Shown here: in pieces, positions 41,766 through 54,558 of the stretch
Position numbering within the stretch: position 1 is the stretch's first letter
Layout: every line of letters starts with the position of its first letter
The notes under the pieces: generated by a model
The model's input: the letters and a program-made list of their open reading frames with translations, nothing else
The model's database searches: none
What the model was told of the DNA's origin: nothing
NCBI RefSeq assembly: GCF_020497125.1
Contig: NC_059075.1
Span: forward strand, 106,555,222-106,619,221
Reading direction: 5' to 3'
Source of the DNA: Mauremys mutica
Lineage: Eukaryota > Chordata > Testudines > Geoemydidae
Length of the DNA stretch: 64,000 nt
Made by a program: the position numbers and the translations under genes

Positions 41766-43015
41766 TAAGGAAATACCACTTCAGAGTGATATTTGAACAA
41801 CTTGTAACAAATAAATATATTTGGATACCTGGCCTGCAGTTCAGGATATTCCATTGCTGCAGCACAATCTTATTAACAATGCTTAAAATTAATTTGTTTT
41901 CAAGTGCATGATTTTCACTAACTTTTTTTTCTTATTTTTTGCTTAACTTGTACAGTGGTATCTTCACTGCATTTGGGAAATATGAGGTTTAAATAAAGCA
42001 CACTCTACAGCCTTTGGTACACTGTAGCTAAATAATTGTCTGTAGGCTTTCTGATGAGCCTTTTGCCCTATTCATAGGGACCTAGTCCAAACTACAAAGT
42101 AAAGACTATCCATTTTCTTGGTAAACATTGAAATTGTGGAATAGCACATGTGCTGAGAAGCTTAAATTAACAAATTAAATTAAATTTATGATAGCTAAAA
42201 CAAATACAACAGTATGACTTTTGCTAGTAGTTCTCCTTTTTAATATAAAATTTTCCTGCAACCTACAAATCAGACTAGTGCTTGAGCAGCTTCAAATATA
42301 TTTATTATCTCAGTAAAGCCAATTAAATTGAAGTAATTCATTAATGGGGATGTCATTCGAGATTTATGTCGTTGTTCATCTTTCTATTTATTTATTCATG
42401 TTTGTAAGTACTTTGACTGAATTAGTGCTTTTTTAATAGTTTTTAATATACTTGAAAATATTTTCCTGTTTGCATAAAATATGGGTATTTGTACAAGGAA
42501 AATTTGATTTGGTCTCTCTGAAGGTAGTAGACAGAAGAAATGAACATGTTTCATTCAAAATGACAGCTCTTTTGGGGGAAAATCATAACATAGGCCAAAT
42601 TATTGCTGTTGATGGAAGTTGCAGCCAAAGAACCAGAAAATTTCCAGTAGTCTTATTGCTTAAAAGCATGGGAGGGGCTTTCATTCTGAACATATAAATT
42701 AACAAAATTTAACTCAGTAAATCTGAAGTTCTGTTTTACTTGCAACATTCAAATTACTCTGTTCCACAGTTTCTTCTTTTGTTTAAAACTCAAGTCTTCA
42801 AAGCTACCTTATGTTGTGCAGACTTTCAGGTGCACATTTCTAGTTTAAGCATCCAATGCCAACCTCTGGCAGCAGTTGAATAGCAGCTGTATCAACACTG
42901 TGACCAGGCATGTAGAGAGTGCTCCAGCCTTACCTTACACATTTGTAACTTAATACAGTGTTTTCAATTTGTACAGACTAGTTAAATATTCTATTAAAGT
43001 TGTGAAACATGGAAA
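41766..43015 (+). other. NAP1L4: NAP1L4 3' UTR
   Basis: AT-rich, stop-dense sequence follows the TAA. Possible poly(A) signals are AATAAA at 41810-41815 and 41992-41997, and ATTAAA at 42993-42998. The last is followed by a GT-rich stretch (gtggtggctgtcttgttc), a good downstream element, so cleavage near 43015 is likely. The end is inferred. Confidence 0.6.
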
Positions 43016-44249
43016 GTGGTGGCTGTCTTGTTCATTTTTCCTGTATTAACTGAACACACCCATTTGATTTCCTATTTTACATGCTTCTGTATGCAGTATG
43101 AAAAGAGATGTGCCAAATGGCCAAAAATTTATGACCACCTAATGCAAGAATACAGTTGGTATAAAGTGTTCAGCTTCCTACTCTAAATCCAAATATTTAG
43201 AGATGGTTTGAGGCTATTTCTAATGGGCGTTACCCAGGTGTAACTACATTTGAAGTACAGATAACATCATATTTATAACTTCAGATACAAAAATGATACA
43301 TGCTATTGTAAGGGTTCTATATTTTGTCTTGCTCATTTGCATAATCAAACTTGCTCAGTTTGCAGATTTTTTTTCTTAACTGCCAGAGCTCTCACTTTAG
43401 GCTCTGACATGCCAGCTGAATATTTTCTTCCAGTCACCAGCAGGAAAGACTCTGGAGGGCTAGTTATTCTCTCATCATCACCTGTCCACTCCCACTATAG
43501 ACTGAGGTTGCATGGGTGCCAGAGGACACAATTTGATCCACAATAACTTTATTACCAGTGATGCATGAGATGGAAACCCAGCTTGATAGTCCACCACAGT
43601 CCAGGATAAGTTCTACTGGGCTAGAAGTGAAGTATTTACTTGCAAAAGTGAGCAAACTTGATGCACATGAGGAAAAATGAATAAGGAACCATGCAATAGC
43701 ATTGTTTCTTATTCATCATGGTTGAAATGTTCTTCTGTGTTAAAAATGAGTGAGAGATATTAGGGAGTTCTTTTAAGAAGGATTTATTAGATGGCCCCCA
43801 AAAAACCTCATGATTCCACTATCAAGGTAGGACAACTTTGGATAAAAGCCTATCCTGATAGAGTGGCAAAGTGAAGGTTGCAATTAGAAACAGCAATGTA
43901 AAATTAAAGTTATGAAATATTGAAAAGAACGTTTAAATACTTTGTCCTTATCTCTGCCAGCCCTGGAATTTCCTCTAATATCTTTAAGTATGCTAGGAAC
44001 AAAAGAAATCCTGAAATGGTTTAGGCCATTACTAGATGGAGATGGTAAAATTGTTCATGCTAAACACAAGTATGGGGTTTTTTTTAAAAAAGAAAATGTT
44101 CTGGTTGGCAAGAAGCAGGATGATGTACTCATACAGGTAAGGAAGTAATTTCTATCCGTCAGTAATAAGATGTTAAATATCTGCTAGGAACAAACATTAC
44201 ACACTGTAATCCAGTCACCTCAATCATTTTATCAACAAATATTTTTGTT
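43016..44249. other. downstream intergenic, no feature recognised
   Basis: AT-rich; open frames such as 43942-44148 show no family resemblance. Confidence 0.4.
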
Positions 44250-45240
44250 AAGACTGACCTCTAAGTCTCTGGAAGGCATTTTCCCCAGTCCTCAAATTGT
44301 TTGTGGTTTTCTTCTGCACCATCTTTTAAAAAATATAGACCAATGTACACAGTATTCTAGTATCTGTCTCACCCATGTCCTCTACAGAGGTGTGTAAACC
44401 ACCTCCCTCCTCCTGTACATGCATCCAAAGAATTGAATTAGCATTTTGTCTCAGCTGCATAGAGCTCATACAGAGTTACTTGTCCACTCTGCAAGGATTT
44501 TAGGGGTCAGTCCCTGCTTTCCAGGATCCAGGGCTCCATTCTGTAGGTATGGCCTGCACTCCTAGTTCCTAGATACAGAACTGTGCATTTTGCTGAATTA
44601 AAAACAAAAAAAGGGGGGGGGGAGAAAGACGTGGCTTATGCTGTGATCCAGATCCCTCTGTATGACTCCCCTGTCCTTTGTCATTCACAATTTATCAGCA
44701 GTGATTTTATATTCCTCTGAAGATCATTGATCAAAATTTTGAATAGCATCAGAACCCCACTAGAAACACTCCCTTTCGATGATTCCCATTCTACTTTGAG
44801 ATGTCAGTTAGCCTGCTCCCAAGCCATGTGTGTGCTTAAATTAGCACTGTACAAGATCAGTAATCAGAATGTTTTGAGTATTGCACCTTCTAATGGCTAA
44901 GTATATTACAGCAACACAGTTACCTTTAGCAAAACTTATAATTTCAATAAATGAAGTCAGGTTTGACAAAACCTAAAGCCATATTAACTTGCATTACCGG
45001 TATTCTTTTACTTTAGTTCTTTATTAACTGAATCCTGTATCAGCCCTTCCATTATTTTGCCCGGGATTGAGGTCAATATAGCCAACCTATGGTTACCCAG
45101 GTCATCGCACTTGCCCCTTTTGAATACTGGCACACTTGAGTCTTCAGGCATTTCCTAGGTGTTCTAAGATTTATTTAACATTATCAAGTCTCAGACAACT
45201 CTTAGGATTCTTGTGTGCAAGTTTTTCAGGTCTGCAGATT
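44250..45240 (-). mobile_element. CR1 LINE reverse transcriptase region, antisense, degenerate
   Basis: The plus strand is the complement of CR1 RT coding sequence: gatccagatccctctgtatg, ccccactagaaacactccct, ccttccattattttgcccgg and acccaggtcatcgcacttgc fall in the reverse of normal ORF2 order. Many stops, so long dead. Confidence 0.7.
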
Positions 45241-45249
45241 TAAAAAGCA

Positions 45250-45560
45250 CCTTTTATAGGGGGGAAATAGGTTACTAAAGGGATTAAGGTCCACCAGAAA
45301 AGGGTCCTAATGAGTCAGTGGCTGGAAATTGAAGTCATTCAAATTTTTTAAGTGAGGGTGTTTAATCAATGGAACATACTACCAAGGGAAACGATTCTCC
45401 AGCTTGTGTTCAGATCAAGACAGATGCCTTTCTGGAAGATAGGCTTCAGTCAAACACCTGTTGTTTGGTTCAATTCAAGGGTAACTGAAATGTAGTGGCC
45501 TCTGAGGTACAGGAGGTCAGACTAGATATAAAGAACCATTCTGGCCTTGAACTCTTTGGG
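45250..45560 (+). mobile_element. CR1 3' end fragment
   Basis: gaggtacaggaggtcagact and agaaccattctggcctt form a CR1 3' end in plus orientation, next to an opposite-strand CR1. Confidence 0.65.
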
Positions 45561-48539
45561 GAAAATTTTTTTAATATGGGATACACTAAGAGTTTGAGAA
45601 GGAAAGAGAAATGGAATTTTACCATTGTTTGTAGTACGTTAAGTATACTGAATTCCATTCTAAAATGTTTGCAGCCTCTAATCCTTGAAAAGCCTAAATT
45701 TAGGGCCAAAACTAATTATGCTTGTTCTCAGTGAAAGATTGGACCTTTTTGGAAAACTTTTACTTGATATTGTGCTGCTTTTCCTGAGTTATTTGGGGTG
45801 AGAGGAATAACAATCAGCAGCAACTCAGCTAGCTAACAGCTGCAAGCATAGAATAGGCTAGTCCTCTGAGGACCAATTCTCCCATCTAATATTGAAACAC
45901 ATGGTCAAAGTTCTACAGCATGCAACTGGCTGAGTGTATTCAGTAGGGAATAATTTTAGTAGAGCCTTTGCCCCCATCTACTGTCCTGTCTAGCAGCAGG
46001 AGTCTGGGCAAGGATTTGGGGATTCCTTGAGGCAGCTGGGGCAACTTTGGACGTGAAATCCAAGACAAAAATCTCAAATGGGCAAAACATTAAATATACT
46101 ACAGGGAATAATCCTGCAGTGGTGGAGACAGGGCCATGAACTATTGTACTTGACTTATGAGGTTTTTGCTATCTGTGTGAGGAATTGCTAGACCAGATCA
46201 GACCTTCGGTCCAAGTCCAGTCAGAAGGGAGAGCTACAACTTTGAACACACCTTATAAACATTTTCAATAAAAACAAAGTGGATGAAGAAAAATCTCCTG
46301 TTGCAGCATCTTGGTACATTTGCTTATTGAATTCTAAACTTCTATTCAACAAAAATAAGTAATCATCTGTGTACCTGTAGATTGCCACTGCAGGGACCAG
46401 AGTTCTGCCTTATCCTCAAGTCATTTTAAAGTAGCTTACCTACTACGGACAAATAGCTAGCTATGTGCACAGCCAACTATGGCAGTAAAAATATCATTTT
46501 CACTGTACATGGAACTTTGTTTAAATTAGTCTCAGTGGGGCTAGGGCCAGGAGTCAGAGGCGTGTTCCATTAACTTTAACCAGATAATAGTGAAGCAAAA
46601 AAACTTAAGAGTCAAGAAAAAGATTCAGTAGGGAATTAAAAAAAAATCCCAGGTACAGGAGCTAGACTAAATTTACATTTGTAGCTATACCACCTGTCCT
46701 AGTAGGAAGAGCACTTCAAATTTTTAAGAATAAATGAAGATCTCTCGAGTCCAGTGTTTCAATTAAACGGTGCTGCTATACGTGTTCCCTCCTGTGGGAG
46801 AGGACCATTCTAATTCAGGCCAATTCCATGCAGGGAATTGAACATAGAGAACCGTAACCTTGACAATGACCCTGTACTAGGTAGGGAGCCAGGGCAGTGT
46901 GGATGGCTGGGATCACATGTGTGTAGTGGCAGGCTTTGTTGCTGAGTAAACAAGTTTATACTTCAAGATATTAGCAGAGTATCGACTGCCGGAGGCTATG
47001 ATGAATTTTCTCATAGGTATGTTATGTAATTGTCTGTTAAAGTGTGGTACATCTTTGTCTGAAGCACCTTGTTCCTTTTCTTGTTGCAGAGAGGGTATCT
47101 GCCTAGATGCTCCATTGGTCTGAACAGATAAAAACAAACATTTTAGCTGTCTAGGTGAGTCCACAACCATGGAGCAGTGAATTCAGATCAACCATTTAAA
47201 TGCAAATATGCCATGTAAAATTACAAAATGTAAACAGACACTGGAGCAGTTGAGACCTTCCGACTCCACAACCACATTGCTCACAAAGTTTAACTAGAAA
47301 TTAAAGTGACATGGACAGACCTTGAAAATAAATTGGAGAGCCTTAGCATTCCTAGATGCTTTATCTTTGTAACATTAATAGTGCACTAAGAGCAGTCTTT
47401 GTACTTGCTATTGTCACATGCCATGCTCTGATCCCAAATAGTTCTAGCCTCTTACAGGCCAGGGGAAGGCATCCCAAACTTAGTCCCAAAAGGCAGTGCT
47501 TTTTGTGCGAGGTGGCAGCCTCCTGCTCTCCAATAAGAAAGTGTCACTCACATGGGACAAGTGGCCAACCCCCGCCCCCCCCCCACAAATTATTGCTAAT
47601 GAAGCTTTTTGCAAAGAGTGAGCTGTTCATTGACTGCCAGATTTCTTTGTAGCCCAATTTTCTGCTCTGCTGCTTCACCTCTCTCCTACACAAGAAAATT
47701 ACTCTCCACCCACCAGCATGTTCACCTCTTACACAACTCATATTACGCTAGGGTTTTTACCGTGGGAATCTGTACAGCTTGTGATGCCAAACCCAGACTA
47801 ATAAAAGCACCCCAAGCATGGGCTTCAGTTCTCAGCTTGACTGTATGTAACACACTATTTCTTAGGAACTGTTGACAATTTTTCTCTGCAAAAGACTATC
47901 AAACAATATATGCTTCCTTAAAATGCCCCATCCTCAGCTGTATCCGCTTCGCTCCCTGCCCAGGCTCCCAACAAAAGTTAAGCACAAAGGAATCCTGAAA
48001 GATCCTGCCTTTGTAGTCTAGGAAAGGTGCAAGTGATTATGCAACACCAATCAAAACAATTGGCCCATCTTGGGCCCAGTCATAACCTTTCAAAAGGTAC
48101 CACTATAGGCAGAGTGCATCACACAGCCAAAAGAACTACGTTTGCAAAAGGAGAATGTAGCCTGATGCTAGCACATGGAGCTCCATCTCTCTTCCCGCGA
48201 ATGGCAATAGGGATGCTACCATTAAATAGGTGCTCTCCTTGGGCTTGCTATGTGCATTTTAACATTTGTGCAACAGTAATACCTGTCAGATGTCTCAAAG
48301 GGGCTGCAGATGCCCTATTTCATTAAGTACTAAGCTTTATTTGGGTACGGCTCTTGCCATTTGGCTTATATGCTATGCTTTGTAGCAGATGGTCTCGTTT
48401 TATAGAATGTGTGTGAGAGATGGGTTAGAGCACAGAACACGCCCCCTCCCCCGCAGGAGCTGCCACCCGACGTGCCAAGACTACTTTTGCCCCTGCTTTC
48501 CCTGTCTTGCTGAGCCAGACACTCCCGTCTGCTCCAACA
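45561..48539. other. intergenic, mostly unrecognised
   Basis: 46790-46910 (aaccgtaaccttgacaatga, gggagccagggcagtgtgga) recalls an ancient LINE like the trace at 3280-3440. A C-run lies near 47567-47583. No gene seen. Confidence 0.3.
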
Positions 48540-49360
48540 AAGACCCAGGGTCTGAATTACTTGCCCCAAAGCTGCAGGCTTGATTGAACGCAGCCTACAG
48601 AAGTGTTCCTGGCTTTAACACTCAGCTGCCCAACTCCCAATGGGGTCTAAACCCAAATAAATACATTTTACCCTGCATAAAGCTTATGCAAGGTAAACTC
48701 ATAAATTGTTCGCCCTCTATAACGCTGATAGAGAGATATACACAGCTGTTTGCTCCCCCCCCCAGGTATTAACACATACTCTGGGTTAATTAATAAGTAA
48801 AAAGTGATTTAAATCCTACTCTCTGTATTTAATAAAAGTGATTCCAAGTAGTAACAAAGTAAGCCACCAAGCAAAATAAAATATGCAAATAATTTAACCC
48901 TTAGAGCTGCTTTAGTAAGTTTTTCCTCAGGCTGGACACCTTCCAGGCCTGGGCACAATCCTTTCCCCTGGTACAGCTCTTGTTCCAGCTCAGGTGGTAG
49001 CTGGGGGATTCTTCATGATGGCTCCTCCCCTCCCTTTGTTCTGTTCCACCCCTTTATAGATCTTTTGCATAAGGCGGGAAGCTTTTGTCCCTCTCTGGGT
49101 TCCCACCCCTTTCTTCTCAGTGGCAAGACACCAGGTTAAAGATGGATTCCAGGTCAGGTGACATGATGGAGGGGGCTAATCAAAGTTATTGACAAAACTT
49201 AATGATGGAATGTACCCCACTGCATTAGGAGCATGAATTTATACAGGGAAATGTCTAGCTAAAAAAGGGGCAAATGGGGCCTGGTTGACTTGGTCTAGAC
49301 ATTTTAATGCAATGCAAAGCCAAGCCAATTAAGTTATATCTGCCTCTGACATTACCTTAC
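48540..49360 (-). repeat. possible LTR of a turtle retroelement
   Basis: I recall this wording (gggttaattaataagtaaaa, cctttatagatcttttgcat aaggcggga) as a common turtle dispersed repeat. On the minus strand it has a TATA-like ctataaag near 49053-49060. Ends and class cannot be defined from one copy. Confidence 0.4.
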
Positions 49361-49789
49361 TTCTTCAAAAAGGTTAAAAAAAAAAACAAATGCATTTTTT
49401 CAATCTCAGCCTTATACCCAAATGCGTAGAATAAAATAGGGCAAACAGCAGCACCTTGAGAAAAAAAATGTTTTTTTCTCTACACAAGCAAATTGAATCA
49501 TTATTAGGACGAGTGGCTGTTAATAACAGTGGCACCTGAGCTGGTTCTGAGTGCAGGTCAGCTGTAAATGTACACAAGGCCTACCTGTGCCTGCAGTACT
49601 GTTTAAGCTAACTGTTGTTTGAAACCTGCTCGGCTCAGGGTTTAGAAAGGCTGGTGTCAGGAAGGTAACTTCTGAGCCATGCAGCAGGATGATTGCTAAA
49701 AGCATAGTCTTCTGCGTTTCACGACCTTTGCAGTTCTTTTCTAGTTTTAAGTTCGTGGTTAAACTCCATGTTGTTTTGCATGGCGTTCA

Positions 49790-50540
49790 GCAATTATCAA
49801 GAATTCACTTTATACCACTCACCAAAAACAGAAGATGGCCAAAAGCGTGACGGGTGCCCCTTGGAACTGGGGTACCACTGAGCCCCACAAGCCTGGGGGT
49901 CCCTCACACACTGTGCTGCTGTGACAAGCTGCAAAGCCCTCCAGCCTGCACTTTCACCAACATTCACACAGCTAAGGACACACCCAGTTACAGTTATATG
50001 CAGGCTCTCTAACCACCAGCTTCTCAGCCTAAGACCCGAGAGCAGTACCATCCTGCCCTGGTCAAATCTGGCCAGTAGACGGGTTTAACGTGAAGAGAAC
50101 AATGCACACTTGTGGTAACCAAACTGAGATTTTCCCCAAGCACTCAACACTCACTGGTTTAGATTAAAACAAAAACAAATGTATTACCTACAAAAGATAG
50201 CTTTTAAGTGATTATAAGGGATAGCAAACTGCTCAAAGCAGATTACCTAGCAAATAAACAAAAATCACAACCTAAGCTTAATATACTAAATAGATTGGAA
50301 CTGAATTAGCAGGTGCTCACCCTGAGACATGATACAAGCAGGCTGCAGCATCTTCAAGGGCAAGTTGTTCTTGCTTTACAGCTTAGAAGCCTCAGGCATT
50401 TCATACACAGGCTAGAAATCCCTTTAGCCTGGGTCCAGCACATCCCCCATTTCAGTCTTTGTTTCCAGGAGTCTTCTTGCACAGGGAGTGAAGAACCACA
50501 CATGATGTCGAGTAAACTGTGGCTGTTTCTGAGATGCTGA
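49790..50540 (-). repeat. possible second LTR-like repeat
   Basis: Phrases such as aaagatagcttttaagtgat and gatagcaaactgctcaaagc are remembered from turtle LTR-like repeats. No internal gene and no matching partner in the window. Confidence 0.35.
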
Positions 50541-51229
50541 AGTTAAGCAAAAACTGTTCATATTTTCATAATGTTGGCATATAAAGGCTAAGGATTTGGC
50601 TTTCTGCCCCAGTGAGAAGAAGAGGGGAGTGATTATGAATTATTTCATGCTCTACTTTGCTTCATACTGGTTTCAAAGGCTTTGTCAAGACAACAGTGAT
50701 TCCATTAATGTTCTGAAGGGAATTTTTACAAGCAGAAAGGGCAAGAATGAGGTTGGAGCACACAATACAATGGAGGAAATCCTGACTTGTGGTTTTCCAT
50801 TGTGTTTGACTATACCCAGGCCACATCCACACCAGCAAAACAAAAAAACCTAGAGTGCCGGGTTTGTTGGACTCATGGCCACGCTCACACAAAGGTTCTC
50901 CGGTTCTTCGCACTTGCAGATCATATACTGAAACTGATGGAATCTCAGCTTGCTAAGCTATTGGGATGTTAGAATAGGTTGTGGTAATTTTACCTTACCC
51001 CCTTCCTTCCCTGGGGAATGCTGGACCACAGGCCCGGAGCCAGCAGCAAAAGCTCACAGCATGCCCATTGATGATCCCTATGCAAACCCTAAAGTCGGGG
51101 GGGGGGGGGGGGGGGGGTGAATTATTCCAGGAATTGGAATTGCAAGAATGTTATACTCCTTATTTTAGTAGTCTGACATGGAGTTGATTTAGGGTGGATA
51201 ATTGTGTCAGGTGGACTCCAATAAAAACA
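50541..51229. other. intergenic with a 21-G homopolymer
   Basis: No element recognised. An uninterrupted run of 21 G lies at 51097-51117. Confidence 0.5.
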
Positions 51230-51430
51230 GGTAATACTTTTCACTTCTGCTGTGCCTTTCATCTGAGCAGCACAAGTCACATTGCAAGCATTAATTAAAA
51301 GCTTCACCAGAAGCAGCTAAGTATTACCTGCATTTTACTGATTGGGAAACTGAGGCAGGGAGCGTACAGGTTGTGCCCAAGGCCACATGTTGAGTCAGTG
51401 GCGGTGCTGGATTCCCTGCTCCATCTGGTA
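51230..51430 (-). repeat. MIR/CORE-type SINE, minus strand
   Basis: ttttactgattgggaaactg aggcaggga, then tgcccaaggccacatgttga gtcagtgg, is the complement of the MIR core (ccttgggcaagtcac...cctcagtttcc). Confidence 0.7.
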
Positions 51431-53233
51431 GAAAATGCCAGGGGCTTTCTTTAGGCAGGATGTGTGTCATTTCTGCTCATGTTAATTTAGCTGCTGGTCC
51501 ACTGCATTTGACAGTATGTTAATTTCTTAAAAGAAAGCAGTTGCCATTAAATGTGCCTCTCTCAATAAATTTATGTTACATGCCCCTGTATTAGGGAGGA
51601 AAAAGTCTGCTCAGTATTTTTCGCTATACAGTTGAGGTTGTACCAAGAGTCTGGGTCACTCAGTTACATTACATAAGGAGACCTGGTTAGATGGGATTAC
51701 AGAACACGTGAGCCTGATTCTCACTTACTTCATTCCTTCACTTGTGGGCAAGAAAAGTGCAGGGCTGGGGGAAGGTGCCTTTAGATCATCCTTCTGCTCT
51801 GGGTTCTGTGGCTCTCCTGCCTGGCTCCCTGTGTAAATTCAAACAGCCTCAGAACGATTCTAACCTACTTTGCTTCCCAGGACTCCCACTGTGTTCTGGG
51901 AAGCACAGAATAGCTGTAGCCCGATATAATCTAACCCTGTCCCTGACCAGCCCTCTGCACACAGGCACTTAAATTGTTCGCTGGTGTAAGTTGACTGCAA
52001 TGGAGCTACACTGTACATCTGCTGAGGTGTTGGCCTGGGGTATTCTCAGGGGGACTCAGTGTAAGGCCCCTTTGCAGTGTTAGAGCATAACATAACTGGC
52101 TCCACTGTGTACGAATTCACCCACTAAAACCTTCAGCCACGCAGAACCTGGCCTTCTTGGACAAGCACAGTACTGCATAAGTCAAACTACCAAAACACAC
52201 AACTAACCTAGTGCTCGCTAGCTGGGTCTGGGCTCTACGCCAGCAAAGCCCTTTGGACGCACAGCTTTTCCTGCATGTGTGCCTGGAGCCTTTCATCACT
52301 ATTCTGTGCGCCAATATCAGCAGCACTGCCAGTAGAAGTGATGGCCCCTTAGCCTGGGCAGTGGAAAGGTTTATGTGTGGAGATGAGCAACTTAGCCCAA
52401 AGCGGACACTGGTGGGTGGGAGCAGGCACCTCCATCCCCCTTTTCCCACAATGGTGGAGGTGCCTGTCAGGGTGGAGAATGGCTGACCCTGCTCAACCAG
52501 TAGGTTGTGTTGCTTGAGAGCAAGAAGCCTGAAAACTACATTTAACCGGGAGTCTAATTTCAAAGCCAACACTGATTAAAAAGTTGGACTAAGACAAAGC
52601 AAACCGACACCTTAATTGTGATGAGCTTTCTCATCTTCCCTGCAAGCTGCACAAGGTGCCGCCTCTTCCCCGTCAGCTTGACTCCAATTTGCTTTAATGA
52701 AGTGAGACAATGAAATAATTTCAATGTCTGATTGAGGTAGGGGAGAGGGAAGCCTCACCTCTAAACTGTGTTCCTAGCCCAACAGGGAGCTGTGTGTGTG
52801 CAGGCTGTGGTTAGGCCTTTGGGGGCTGGGAATTGTTCCCCTTCAAGAAGCAGCAAGCTGTACCGGCTCTCCAGCCTCCTGCAGCACAGAGACCCTGAGC
52901 CCTCACCACTTATACCTGGCTGAGCTGGTGCCATCGCTATTGACCAAACTGGTCAAGAGTCTAGTGATTTTGGGTGTCTACCCTGAGTCTCCTTAGAAGG
53001 GCCTAATTTCAGAGCGTAGCTGCTCAGAACTTCCTGAAAATCAGGCCCCTCTTTGATGGCTCAAATTGGACATACCTAATCACTAGGCCCGCTTGAATAT
53101 CTTGGCTTCAGGATCTGCCGATCTCACTATTCATAATGATGGTGCCAGTTACTCTAGTACAAGCTGTTACCCTTATGGCAGGTGTCACCAGGCCGTGCTG
53201 TTACACATAATCTGCCATGTTCTTTTTTCTTAG
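51431..53233. other. intergenic, no feature recognised
   Basis: The 151-codon minus-strand frame at 52117-52572 has no recognisable domain and irregular composition; I do not call it a gene. Confidence 0.4.
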
Positions 53234-53370
53234 GGCTGGTCTACACTACCAGCTATGTCAGCCGAGCTACCGCGCTCAGATGTGAAAACGTCACTCCCCT
53301 GAGAAATGTAGTTAATCAGAGGGAGGGACAGTAGTGCCCGAACGGGACAATAGGCACTGACGTGTAGTTT
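53234..53370 (+). mobile_element. MITE fragment with GGGCTGGTCTACACTA end
   Basis: gggctggtctacactaccag is the typical left end; gccgagctaccgcgctcaga follows. The right end is not clear. Confidence 0.5.
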
Positions 53371-54406
53371 TCCCTAGGATGCTCCACCCCACGCTGTCCC
53401 AAGGCCCAACCCGCCCCACTCTGTCTCTTCCCCTGAGGCCCCACCTTTGCTCCGCCTCATCCTGTCCCAGCGCCACCTCTCCCCTGAGGACCTGCCCTCG
53501 CTCCTCCCCTTCCTGCCCACACTCTACCCCATCTCAAATAGTTGTGAAGACACAGGATAGTGAGGATTTGTGATCAACCCATGCGTTAACAAATAACACG
53601 TGAAAAGGCACTTGCATAACAAATATATTTCAGGCAAACAGACACTCCATGAGTGAAAAAGCGGGTATAGTCATTAAAAACATTACACATGGTGCATATA
53701 TTCACTCAGCAATAATTAGCCTTGAAAAAACATGGCTTTCTAATCATGCCTTACTTGGGCAAGGAAAGTCAAGCCCTGTCATGATATTTTATCATAGGCT
53801 TTCTTAAAAAGGAAATGTTTATTAATGAAAACAAAGAGATTTCCACACCGCATGCATCCCAGCTTTGTCTCCCTGGTTCCTTCTTTGCTACACCCAGGCT
53901 GGAATGCTCTACAACTGACAGCTCTAGTGGCTGAACAAAAATGTACTTTAAGTAATCATAGCTACAATTCCTGAGGCTGAGAATTTTGCCTAGCTAATCC
54001 ATGTAGATTATACTCATTACCACCTGAGCACTCAGGCTGTGTCCCCTAGCAAGGGCTGACTAGTGATAGACAGGAAGATTTGGCTTCATAATTTTAATCC
54101 AAAGCCTTCTTTGAGTGGCTGAAGTTTTTCTTTCAAAGCATTGTAGCACATGTTTAAAACTACAGCTTTAAAAAACCAATATTCTGTCCTGTAACTTCAA
54201 ACCAGCAGAAATAAGAACTCTTCCTTATGTGTCTTGGGCCTGGTTGTTTCTGACCCTAATAGAGGTACAGTGTGTTACCTTTTTAAGACCAAACATGAGG
54301 GGGCAATGTACTTCCTCGTGTCAATTTGTTCCTTGCTTGTGTATCTCTGAAGCACAGCATCTTGTCTCTGTTAGGCCCTACTGCACAGATTCTCCCTTGC
54401 ATTACA
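53371..54406. other. intergenic, C-rich then AT-rich
   Basis: 53380-53530 is a C-rich, (CCTCACC)-like low-complexity stretch. Nothing else recognised. Confidence 0.4.
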
Positions 54407-54414
54407 GCTGAAGG

Positions 54415-54558
54415 TAGGGTGACCAGATGTCCCGATTTTATAGGGACAATCATGATTTTTGGGTCTTTTTCTTATATAGGATCCTATTAAAACCCCACCC
54501 CCCCCCCACACACACACCCCTTGTCCCGATTTTTCACACTTGCTGTCTGGTCACCCTA
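54415..54558 (+). mobile_element. 144-bp hAT-like MITE with perfect target duplication
   Basis: Ends TAGGGTGACCAGA and TCTGGTCACCCTA are perfect 13-bp inverted repeats. The 8-bp flank gctgaagg is identical on both sides (54407-54414, 54559-54566). gtcccgatttt appears near both ends in direct orientation, and the left one forms a small gtccc...gggac palindrome. No ORF. Confidence 0.92.

Noticed and set aside
1..43015. Assignment of the gene to NAP1L1
   Set aside because: The CKQQ terminus is shared, but QVMQNP, VDCEGCTI, SGDGESL and [10 protein letters not shown] follow NAP1L4 as I remember it; NAP1L1 differs at these places.
52117..52572. 151-codon minus-strand open frame
   Set aside because: No recognisable domain and no splice or promoter context; overlapping frames on the plus strand are similar in quality.
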